Assembly: GCF_002895485.1 (NCBI RefSeq)
Contig: NZ_AZRK01000006.1
Location: 1-58,113 of the forward strand
DNA length: 58,113 nt
Source of the DNA: Petrotoga sp. 9PWA.NaAc.5.4
Lineage (GTDB): Bacteria > Thermotogota > Thermotogae > Petrotogales > Petrotogaceae
Reading direction: 5' to 3'
Position numbers and translations under genes: made by a program
Shown here: piece by piece, positions 40,105-47,227 of the stretch
How positions within the stretch are numbered: position 1 is the first letter of the stretch
Layout of the letters: each line of letters begins with the position of its first letter
The notes under the pieces: generated by a model
Databases searched by the model: none
Seen by the model: the letters and a program-made list of their open reading frames with translations, nothing else
Told to the model about the DNA's origin: nothing

Positions 40105-40804
40105 TAGAAGAAAATCGTCTGAATACATTTTCAACAAAGGAATAAAAGTTAACGGAATACTGATAAAAAAACCATGGTATGAATTAAAAGATAATGATCT
40201 TATAGAGTTTGAAAATCAAATTTACAAAGTTTCTGAAATTTTGAAAATCACTCAAAATAAAGTTTATTATTTATTCAACAAACCAAAAAATGTTTTGTGC
40301 ACTTTCAAAGATAATTTTGGAAGAACGACTATTCAAGATTTGATAAAAGATAAAATAAAAGAAAGGGTTTTTTATGTAGGAAGACTTGATTACGATGCTC
40401 AAGGAGTTTTGTTACTAACTAATGATGGAAATTTAGCTAATTATCTTTTAAGACCAGAGAACAAAGTTGTAAAAATATATCATGTTTTAATTGATGGAAT
40501 ACCTTCTAAAGAAGATTTATTAAAATTAGAAAATGGAATAGTCTTGGAAGATGGTTATAAAACCTTAAAGGCTCACGTATCACTAATAAAAAAAATGGAA
40601 AAACTTTCCTTGATTAAAATTAATATCCACGAAGGCAAAAAAAGACAAATCAAGCTCATGTTTAAAGCCTTAGGATTCAGTGTTTTAGAACTAACAAGGG
40701 TAAAGTTTGGTCCCTGGGGTATAGAAATAGTTCCCCATCCTGGAGATATTAAAAAAATTGATATTAAATACGATTTGCCTAATAAAGCAATGAGGACGCA
40801 ATAG
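40067..40804 (+). CDS. rluB: 23S rRNA pseudouridine synthase, RsuA/RluB family
   Basis: A 245-residue protein with an N-terminal S4 RNA-binding domain (MNLQKALQILSLSRRKSSEY) and a catalytic domain with the family motif GRLDYDAQGVLLLTNDG, whose Asp is catalytic. IHEGKKRQIKLMFKALGF is another signature. RluB is preferred over RsuA by the scpAB neighbourhood. The ATG lies 12 nt after GGAGG and within the end of scpB, so translation is coupled. Its stop codon lies inside a hairpin. Confidence 0.88.
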   Translation: MNLQKALQILSLSRRKSSEYIFNKGIKVNGILIKKPWYELKDNDLIEFENQIYKVSEILKITQNKVYYLFNKPKNVLCTFKDNFGRTTIQDLIKDKIKERVFYVGRLDYDAQGVLLLTNDGNLANYLLRPENKVVKIYHVLIDGIPSKEDLLKLENGIVLEDGYKTLKAHVSLIKKMEKLSLIKINIHEGKKRQIKLMFKALGFSVLELTRVKFGPWGIEIVPHPGDIKKIDIKYDLPNKAMRTQ

Positions 40805-40847
40805 CGTCCTCATTGGATGGGCCGAAATATCAATTATGATGTTTCGG
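40792..40847 (+). promoter_or_regulatory. Two consecutive hairpins at the end of rluB, without a T tract
   Basis: GAGGACGC (40792-40799) and GCGTCCTC (40804-40811) form a perfect 8-bp stem that contains the rluB stop. It is followed by CCGAAATATCA (40822-40832) and TGATGTTTCGG (40837-40847), an 11-bp stem with one G-U pair. GGATGGG occurs on both sides of the second stem. Neither has the T run of an intrinsic terminator. The rest of the gap to 41075 is AT-rich and featureless. It may be an mRNA-stabilising or processing structure, or a small structured RNA. Confidence 0.6.
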
Positions 40848-41075
40848 GGGGATGGGTAAATAAATTATATCTAATAATTATTAAAATTCATAAACGATAA
40901 AATTAAGATAGTTTTCAGTTTCTTCTCTTTTATTTTTATTAGACATTTTTAGAATAAAACTTTTTAAAATAAAGCTTTAAATTAAATGTTTACAAAACAA
41001 TAGTTTCAATCTCCTTTTAAATTTTTTAAAATGTATATATTAGTTGAAGCGCAAATAAAGATTGTGGGGAAACGA

Positions 41076-41708
41076 ATGAGCAGAAATATATACAAACTTA
41101 GAGGCTTAAATCTGAATAGATTAATAGAATTATCTCAAATAGGAGATAAAGAAGCTTTAGGAATGATACTTGAAAAGTTTGAACCGATGATAAAATCAAT
41201 AGTTTCCAATTATTATGGGACATGGTTAGAATATGAAGACTTTTTACAAATTGGTTTTGTTGGTCTAATTCAAGCTGTATACAACTTTAGAAATGACGCC
41301 AACACAAAGTTTTCAAGCTTTGCTTACATGAATATTTCATCTGAAATAAAGTCTTTTATTACATATTTAAACAGAAACAAACACAAAGTATTGACAGAAG
41401 CCGTTAGCATAGAAAATACAGACGAAAACTTCAGTGAAAGTGGAGATTATTACATTGAAAACATAGATTCTCAAGAAAAAGATTTTTTAAAGGAATACTT
41501 ATTTTCCAAAAGTGTTGAAGAACTTAAGGAAGATGAAAAAAATATTATAAAATTATGGGGTTATGGTTATTCTTATCAAGAAATAAGTGATAAACTCAAG
41601 GTATCAACAAAAAAAGTTGATAATACTCTTCAAAAAATTAAAAAGATTCTGGAAACAAAAGAAGAAATATACACAAATATTAAAAATATGTTTGGAGGAT
41701 ACTTATGA
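41076..41708 (+). CDS. Sigma-70 family RNA polymerase sigma factor, SigH-like
   Basis: A 210-residue sigma factor. The ATG at 41076 has GGGGA 5 nt upstream; an earlier in-frame ATG at 41031 lacks an SD. Region 2 is clear (LEYEDFLQIGFVGLIQAVYN and TKFSSFAYMNISSEIKSFI). A short acidic linker is followed by region 4 (LKEDEKNIIKLWGYGYSYQE and ISDKLKVSTKKVDNTLQKIKK). There is no region 1.1 or 3, as in SigH or sigma-30 type factors. Its targets are unknown. It overlaps the next gene by ATGA, which suggests a functional pair. Confidence 0.85.
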   Translation: MSRNIYKLRGLNLNRLIELSQIGDKEALGMILEKFEPMIKSIVSNYYGTWLEYEDFLQIGFVGLIQAVYNFRNDANTKFSSFAYMNISSEIKSFITYLNRNKHKVLTEAVSIENTDENFSESGDYYIENIDSQEKDFLKEYLFSKSVEELKEDEKNIIKLWGYGYSYQEISDKLKVSTKKVDNTLQKIKKILETKEEIYTNIKNMFGGYL

Positions 41709-42316
41709 AGTTTAAAATAACGCTTTTAGTCGTGAGTTTAGTTGCCATAGTTTTGGCAATAACAAATGAAATTAGATTTATTGAATTAAAAAAAGATTTA
41801 CAAAGTCAATTCAATAGACTAAATACTTCTTTAAATCAAAAGTTAAGCGAAACAGATAAAAAACTTTTTGAAATTGAAAGTTATTTTAATCCAAATGGAA
41901 TAGTTGAGAAATTTATAGTTGCCAACAACTTTTTAGAAAAGAACATGAGCGATTTAGACAAAATTATTACCAATTTGGACGAACCGGCTGATGCCGGATA
42001 TATTCAAATATATATCATAGGCCATAATGATGTATGGACAGCGTTTAGAAACTCTGATGGAAAATATGTATTTCAGGGAAATCTTAAACCTGGTTTAAAC
42101 CCATATAAATTTTACTTTTTTAAAACTCCAAAAGTTGAAACTCAATATACTTATCAAATTCCTTCTAATGCATCCTTTAAAAGTGGGGTACCTGAAAATA
42201 CCTACTTCCTAATTAAAGAACCTGGTCAATATAGATTATTAAAACATCCTAACAAAGATATTACTAATATAATGGTAGATTTAAATCTCTATATTCCAAC
42301 AGTTACTGGAAAATAA
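41705..42316 (+). CDS. Membrane-anchored protein of unknown function coupled to the sigma factor
   Basis: A 203-residue protein that I do not recognise. Residues 4-19 form one hydrophobic span (KITLLVVSLVAIVLAI), followed by a coiled-coil-like segment (about 25-60) and a beta-rich domain with YIQIYIIGHNDVWTAFRNS and KYVFQGNLKPGLNPYKFYFF. No zinc-binding anti-sigma motif is present. The topology is a short N-terminus inside and about 180 residues outside. Its ATG overlaps the sigma factor stop (ATGA), so the two are made together. A signalling or anti-sigma role is conjecture. Confidence 0.75.
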   Translation: MKFKITLLVVSLVAIVLAITNEIRFIELKKDLQSQFNRLNTSLNQKLSETDKKLFEIESYFNPNGIVEKFIVANNFLEKNMSDLDKIITNLDEPADAGYIQIYIIGHNDVWTAFRNSDGKYVFQGNLKPGLNPYKFYFFKTPKVETQYTYQIPSNASFKSGVPENTYFLIKEPGQYRLLKHPNKDITNIMVDLNLYIPTVTGK

Positions 42317-42319
42317 ATG

Positions 42320-42328
42320 TGGTATAAT
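42320..42328 (+). promoter_or_regulatory. Extended -10 promoter for leuS
   Basis: TG-G-TATAAT at 42320-42328 is a perfect extended -10, directly after the stop of the preceding gene and about 114 bp before leuS. No good -35 is seen. The remaining leader has no T-box-like conserved sequence. Confidence 0.55.
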
Positions 42329-42441
42329 TAACAATATACTCGATTTTTTCTTAAAGAAGTTGCCTTTTCAAAAAAACTAAAACTTAAGTTTTACAATTTC
42401 TAAATGACTTATAATTCTAATCACCGGAGGAATAACAATAG

Positions 42442-44928
42442 ATGGAAAAATCTTACAATCCTAAAGAAATAGAGAAAAAATGGCAAGAAATTTGGAATGA
42501 AAAGCATATATTTCAAACTCCAAATAAAAGCGAAAAACCCAAATATTATGATTTAGTAATGTTTCCTTATCCTTCTGGGACACTACATGTTGGCCATGTT
42601 AAAAACTATGTAATAGGAGATGTTGTAGCTCGTTATAAAAGGATGAAACAATTCAATGTGTTACATCCTTTTGGTTTCGATGCTTTTGGCCTACCTGCTG
42701 AGAATGCAGCTATAGATAAAGGAAACATACACCCAGAAGACTGGACATTAAAAAATATAGAGATAATTAGAAATCAGATTAAAAAATTAGGAATTAGTTA
42801 TGATTGGAGCAGAGAAGTTATTACTTGTAAAGAAGATTATTACAAGTGGACTCAATGGATATTCCTTCAATTATATAAAAACGGTTTAGCATACAAAAAG
42901 AAAGCACCTGTTAATTGGTGTCCACATTGTAAAACTGTACTTGCAAACGAGCAAGTTGTTAACGGCAAGTGTGAAAGATGTGGTACTAATGTAGAAATAA
43001 AGCAATTAGAACAATGGTATTTTAAAATAACTGACTATGCAGAAAAGCTTTTAGAAGATTTAGAAAAACTTCCTGGGTGGCCTGAAAACGTTAAAACTAT
43101 GCAAAAGAACTGGATTGGCAAAAGTATAGGAGCGGAAGTTGAATTTAAGATAATAGGAACTGATAGAACTTTAAAGATTTTTACAACGAGACCCGATACA
43201 TTATGGGGAGTTACTTTTATGGCTTTAGCCCCTGAATCCCCATTAGTTGAAGAATTAACAACTTCTGATAATATAGGAAAAGTACACGAATTTTTAAGAA
43301 AAGTTAGCTTAGAGGATAGATTTAAAAGGATTGCGGAAGAAGCGACAAAAGAAGGAGTGTTTACTGGAAGTTATGCTATCAATCCTGTTAATGGAGAAAA
43401 AATACCTATTTATGTTGCTAACTATATTTTGTATGAATATGGAACTGGAGCTATTATGGCTGTCCCTGCTCATGACCAAAGAGACTTTGAATTTGCAAAA
43501 AAATATAATATCCCTATAAAAGTAGTTATAACACCCAAAGATGACGTAATAACAGAAAGCAATATTGAAAAAGCTTATACGGGAGAAGGTACTTTGATTA
43601 ATTCAGGTCAGTTCAGTGGATTAAACAGCAAAGAAGCTATAGAAAAAATTACTCAATGGTTAGAAAGAAATAATTTTGGGAAGTTTACTATCCAGTATAA
43701 ATTGAGAGATTGGTTAATATCAAGGCAAAGATATTGGGGAGCCCCCATTCCTATTATTTATTGTGAAAAATGCGGTGTTGTTCCTGTAGATGAAAAAGAT
43801 TTACCTGTCAAGTTACCAAGAAACGTTAAATTTGAACCAACGGGAAAAAGTCCTCTAATAAACCACCCTGATTTTGAAGAAACAAAATGTCCTAATTGTG
43901 GTGGAAAAGCAAAAAGGGAAGTTGATACTATGGACACCTTTGTGGACAGTTCATGGTATTATTTGAGATATATAAATCCAAAAATGGAAGATAAACCTTT
44001 TGACAAACAAGATGTAAATAATTGGTTGCCTGTAGATCAATACATCGGAGGAGTAGAACATGCTATTCTTCACCTTTTATATTCAAGATTTATAACTAAA
44101 GTTTTAAAAGATTTAGGTTTTATAGATTTTGAGGAACCTTTTCAAAACCTATTTACACAGGGCATGATATACAGAAATGGTGCTAAAATGTCTAAATCTA
44201 AAGGAAATGTAGTCTCTCCAGATGAAATGATTAATTATTTTGGTGCAGACGCTTTAAGAACTTACATACTCTTTATGGCTCCACCTGAAAAAGATGCTGA
44301 ATGGAATGATTCCGGAATAGAAGGTACTTATAGATTTTTAAATCGGATTTGGAATACTTATTTTGCTATTAAAGACAAAATAAGAAATATAAAGTTTCAA
44401 CACGTTGATAATCTAAAAAACAAATCGGAAAAATATTTAAGAAGAAAACTTCATCAAACTATTAAAAAGATAACTAACGATATAGAAGGGGATTTCCAAT
44501 TTAACACTGCTGTAAGTTCTCTTATGGAACTTTTAAATGATTTAAATGATTACTTAAATAAAGTAGAAGAAAAAAACTGGAACTTATATCTTCTTAAAGA
44601 GTTTTCAGAAAGTTTTTTACTGATGTTATCGCCTATGGCTCCACATATTAGTGAAGAACTTTGGAGCCTTTTAGGAAAAGAAGAATTAATTACAGATGCT
44701 CATTGGCCTGAAGTAGATGAAAAAGCTCTTGAAATTGAAGAAATAACCTTAGCAATTCAGATAAATGGAAAGTTAAGATCACAAATAACAGTTGATGCTG
44801 ATTTATCTGAAGACCAGATTAAAAATAAGGCTTTAAACGAAGAAAAAGTCAAAAAATATCTTGAAGGAACAGAGGTAAAGAAAATTATTTACGTTCCAGG
44901 AAAAATAATAAACATAGTTATAAAATAA
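42442..44928 (+). CDS. leuS: Leucine--tRNA ligase
   Basis: An 828-residue bacterial-type LeuRS. The HIGH-type motif is in FPYPSGTLHVGHVKNY near residue 40-55. A zinc-binding segment has CPHC and CERC. The CP1 editing domain carries FTTRPDTLWGVTFM and AVPAHDQRDFEFA. A second zinc-ribbon-like pair is CEKC...CPNC, and KMSKS is at 582-586. The C-terminal anticodon-binding and LeuRS-specific domains are complete. The ATG follows CGGAGGAA. Confidence 0.98.
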   Translation: MEKSYNPKEIEKKWQEIWNEKHIFQTPNKSEKPKYYDLVMFPYPSGTLHVGHVKNYVIGDVVARYKRMKQFNVLHPFGFDAFGLPAENAAIDKGNIHPEDWTLKNIEIIRNQIKKLGISYDWSREVITCKEDYYKWTQWIFLQLYKNGLAYKKKAPVNWCPHCKTVLANEQVVNGKCERCGTNVEIKQLEQWYFKITDYAEKLLEDLEKLPGWPENVKTMQKNWIGKSIGAEVEFKIIGTDRTLKIFTTRPDTLWGVTFMALAPESPLVEELTTSDNIGKVHEFLRKVSLEDRFKRIAEEATKEGVFTGSYAINPVNGEKIPIYVANYILYEYGTGAIMAVPAHDQRDFEFAKKYNIPIKVVITPKDDVITESNIEKAYTGEGTLINSGQFSGLNSKEAIEKITQWLERNNFGKFTIQYKLRDWLISRQRYWGAPIPIIYCEKCGVVPVDEKDLPVKLPRNVKFEPTGKSPLINHPDFEETKCPNCGGKAKREVDTMDTFVDSSWYYLRYINPKMEDKPFDKQDVNNWLPVDQYIGGVEHAILHLLYSRFITKVLKDLGFIDFEEPFQNLFTQGMIYRNGAKMSKSKGNVVSPDEMINYFGADALRTYILFMAPPEKDAEWNDSGIEGTYRFLNRIWNTYFAIKDKIRNIKFQHVDNLKNKSEKYLRRKLHQTIKKITNDIEGDFQFNTAVSSLMELLNDLNDYLNKVEEKNWNLYLLKEFSESFLLMLSPMAPHISEELWSLLGKEELITDAHWPEVDEKALEIEEITLAIQINGKLRSQITVDADLSEDQIKNKALNEEKVKKYLEGTEVKKIIYVPGKIINIVIK

Positions 44929-44970
44929 CTTTTTTCTATTGATAATTAAAAAGTGATTAAGAAAATAGGG

Positions 44971-45171
44971 ACTTTAGAAATGAAAATTTCCTAAAAATAG
45001 AATTTTGAATTTAAAATGGGTCTAGGGCGGAGCCCTCTCCCTCTTTCCGCGCTACAAATACCCAAAAAGTTAAAAAATTAAGAATTAGCAAGAATTAGAA
45101 GTGGGGAGGTGTTTTTGGAGAAACTAAAATTCAAAACATTTATAGAATCAGAGTTTCAGAATTTCTAAAGT
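44971..45171 (+). repeat. 200-bp intergenic repeat, complete copy upstream of rex
   Basis: A 201-bp element bounded by ACTTTAGAAAT at 44971-44981 and ATTTCTAAAGT at 45161-45171, perfect inverted repeats. Inside are TTTTGAATTTAAAATGGGTC, the hairpin core AGGGCGGAGCCCT, a weakened second hairpin, and the tail with TTCAAAACATTTATAGAATC. It starts 43 bp after the leuS stop and ends 20 nt before GAGGAGGTGA. The gap 44929-45262 otherwise holds only the rex leader described separately. Confidence 0.9.
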
Positions 45172-45190
45172 AAGTAAAGTACAAATATCA

Positions 45191-45252
45191 GAGGAGGTGA
45201 AAAAATTTTGTCACTTAATAAACTTTTAACGATACTTTGAGTGACAAAATTT
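45191..45252 (+). promoter_or_regulatory. rex leader: strong SD, 10-codon open frame and 13-bp inverted repeat
   Basis: GAGGAGGTGA (45191-45200) is an excellent SD but lies 62 nt before the rex ATG. Seven nt after it, TTG at 45208 opens a 10-codon frame (MSLNKLLTIL) that stops at 45240. The same region has a perfect inverted repeat, AAATTTTGTCACT (45203-45215) and AGTGACAAAATTT (45240-45252), with a 24-nt loop. The rex ATG itself has no SD. A leader peptide or hairpin controlling rex, or a 50-bp insertion between SD and ATG, would explain this. Confidence 0.6.
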
Positions 45253-45262
45253 AATACGAAAT

Positions 45263-45916
45263 ATGAAAAGTTCAAAAGTTCCCAAACCAACAATAAAAAG
45301 ACTTGCTTTGTACAATAGATTTCTTACAGAATTAAAAGAATCAGGTGTCAACAAAACTTCCTCTAAAGAAATTGCCGAAGTCCTTAATATCAAAGCGTCC
45401 CAGGTAAGAAAGGATCTCTCTTATTTTGGAGAATTTGGTAAAAGAGGGTTTGGTTACGTCGTAGATGATTTGCTTTTTAGAATACAAAAAATTCTTGGCA
45501 CTGAAAGGATTTGGAACATTGCTTTAATAGGAATAGGTAACTTAGGGAAAGCCATTTCACATTATCCCGAATTAGAAAAGAATAAATTTAAAATCGTATC
45601 TGCTTTTGATGTTGATAAAAGAAAGATAAATTCAATATTACTTCCTGGAATTACTATAAAACACATAAATGAAATACATCAAGAAAAACAGAAAAAAAAC
45701 TTTGAAATAGCCATATTGACGGTTCCAGCAACAGCTGCCCAGCAAGTCACAGATTTATTAGTAAAAGAACAAATAAAAGGTATTTTGAATTTTACCCCCA
45801 CAACACTTAATGTACCTGATAATATTATGGTTGAAAATGTAGATTTTGTAATTTCACTGAAAACTTTAACTTACGAAATAGTAACTCAGTCTGATATAAA
45901 TTTTGAATCTAAATAG
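45263..45916 (+). CDS. rex: Redox-sensing transcriptional repressor Rex
   Basis: A 217-residue Rex. The N-terminal winged helix has [33 protein letters not shown], almost identical to the family signature. The Rossmann domain has [10 protein letters not shown] for NAD(H) binding. Rex represses fermentation and redox genes until NADH rises. The start (MKSSKVPKP) aligns with known Rex N-termini, yet no SD precedes it (see leader entry). The next gene begins 32 bases after its stop codon. Confidence 0.95.
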   Translation: MKSSKVPKPTIKRLALYNRFLTELKESGVNKTSSKEIAEVLNIKASQVRKDLSYFGEFGKRGFGYVVDDLLFRIQKILGTERIWNIALIGIGNLGKAISHYPELEKNKFKIVSAFDVDKRKINSILLPGITIKHINEIHQEKQKKNFEIAILTVPATAAQQVTDLLVKEQIKGILNFTPTTLNVPDNIMVENVDFVISLKTLTYEIVTQSDINFESK

Positions 45917-45948
45917 TGAGTGAAGGAAATCGAAGGAGGAAAAATTAT

Positions 45949-46449
45949 TTGATTACAGTAAATTATCCAATTTCTTTAGAAAGCTTAAAAAAACTAAAAA
46001 ATGGAGATAAAATATTGTACAGCGGAAAAATAATATTAGTAACCCCAGAGGCATTAAAACGATTAAATAAATACTATCAATTAGAGGGAGTTCCTTTGTT
46101 TAATTTTCTCGGAGAAATAGTAACTTGCGGTACTTTAAATTTAGCTCACGGAGAAATCAAAAATATTGACGTTTCCAAAATTTCAGAATATTTTGAATTT
46201 CTGTTTTCTGGAGGGACCAATTCTTTAATAGTCGATAAAATCTCCAATAAAATTTTGAATCTTCTTACAATGTATAAAAGACCAATATTTAAAACTTTAG
46301 AAAAAACCATAAATTGTGAAAATTCTAAGGTTCTTTTCTATAAAGATATTAAAAACGGTGGAATTATAGAATGCTGGACTAAAAGGCATCCCATCGAAAT
46401 TATAAGCTTCGAAAATTATGATCTAATTGGAAATATAAACAATGCCTAA
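45949..46449 (+). CDS. Fumarase beta-subunit (C-terminal) domain-like protein, probably divergent
   Basis: A 166-residue protein. The TTG at 45949 is chosen because AAGGAGGAAAA precedes it; a GTG at 45916 lies upstream of that SD. The start ITVNYPISLESLKKLKNGDKILYSGKI and the following TPEALKRL resemble the beta domain of class I fumarase/tartrate dehydratase. The usual GPTTSxRM segment is not recognisable (SGGTNSLIVD), and no alpha subunit with the Fe-S cluster is nearby. It may be a degenerate or repurposed beta domain. It is encoded behind rex and overlaps the next gene by 8 bp. Confidence 0.55.
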   Translation: MITVNYPISLESLKKLKNGDKILYSGKIILVTPEALKRLNKYYQLEGVPLFNFLGEIVTCGTLNLAHGEIKNIDVSKISEYFEFLFSGGTNSLIVDKISNKILNLLTMYKRPIFKTLEKTINCENSKVLFYKDIKNGGIIECWTKRHPIEIISFENYDLIGNINNA

Positions 46450-46981
46450 CTTCAAAACACATATTAGTACAGGTATTTTTATATTTCCTTTTTTCTTTTT
46501 GTTGTTCAATTCTATTTACAGTCACCTCTTCTATCCTATTTACTATGTTTCTCATGAAATTTTCATATCTTTCTTACTGTTTGTACTCGGTAGCGACTTC
46601 CCGGATGTTGACCATAACTCTTCTTTTATCAACAAACTTTTCAGGTTGCTTTTAATTTTTGGTAGCGTTTTTTATCTTTTTGAATACGATTATTTATATA
46701 AAAAATACTTGCGCCCATACTTCAACAACAATGTTTATAGTTTTTTTATAATTCTTGTTGGTACACTTATAGGTATAATTTTGGGTAAAATTTTCAACAA
46801 ACTTACCAAACATCGCGGAATGTGGCATTCTATAATTACAGGAATAGTGTTGTCTCTTTTTATTTATTTATTAAATTTTAAATATAGATTACCTATAAAA
46901 ATTTTTTATAGTCTGAGTTTCATGAGTGGATTTAGCATCCATATTATTTTAGATAAAACTTTTCCTTCAAAAAATAACTAA
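46442..46981 (+). CDS. Membrane metal-dependent hydrolase, YdjM/DUF457-like
   Basis: A 179-residue protein with four or five membrane spans. Conserved polar motifs of the family are present: THIST near the N-terminus, LGSDFPDVDH around residue 50-60, KHRGMWHS around 122-130, and a late IHIILDKTFPS. The His/Asp set could bind metal. The in vivo substrate of this family is unknown to me. It is the last gene of the rex unit; I see no intrinsic terminator after it. Confidence 0.7.
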   Translation: MPNFKTHISTGIFIFPFFFLLFNSIYSHLFYPIYYVSHEIFISFLLFVLGSDFPDVDHNSSFINKLFRLLLIFGSVFYLFEYDYLYKKYLRPYFNNNVYSFFIILVGTLIGIILGKIFNKLTKHRGMWHSIITGIVLSLFIYLLNFKYRLPIKIFYSLSFMSGFSIHIILDKTFPSKNN

Positions 46982-47137
46982 ATTTTTTCCTTCTAATCTC
47001 AATTTCTTAAAAATTCTTTCCTCAATTTTTTTAAATTCTTAAACATAAGGTTTCGGTTGTTAATTGCTATTATTCTTGAACAAATTAATTTAATTGCTTA
47101 TAAACGACGTTAAATGAATTTGCATTTTTAGTAAAAA

Positions 47138-47206
47138 TATAATATACTGAAAATGAGAAATGATTCATATATTATTTTTTTATTTTGTAAGAGCTGATTC
47201 ATATAT
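47138..47206 (+). promoter_or_regulatory. Promoter region with paired TGATTCATATAT repeats upstream of the acyl cassette
   Basis: In the 246-bp gap before 47228, TATAAT at 47138-47143 is the best -10; the -35 is poor. Downstream of it lie two identical 12-mers, TGATTCATATAT at 47161-47172 and 47195-47206, with a 34-bp repeat distance (about three helical turns). Their position after the -10 fits an operator for a repressor of the downstream genes. No regulator gene is adjacent. The rest of the gap is plain AT-rich sequence. Confidence 0.5.
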
Positions 47207-47227
47207 CATAAATGAAGGAGTGACTTT

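Noticed and set aside
45203-45252. Inverted repeat before rex as a classical Rex operator
   Set aside because: Rex operators have half-sites separated by about 8 nt. Here TTGTCACT and AGTGACAA are separated by more than 20 nt and lie downstream of an SD. Kept only as an unexplained leader structure.
44929-45262. CRISPR array or phage attachment site
   Set aside because: The repeats are long, dispersed, diverged and not separated by unique spacers of uniform size. No integrase or tRNA-duplicated site is present.
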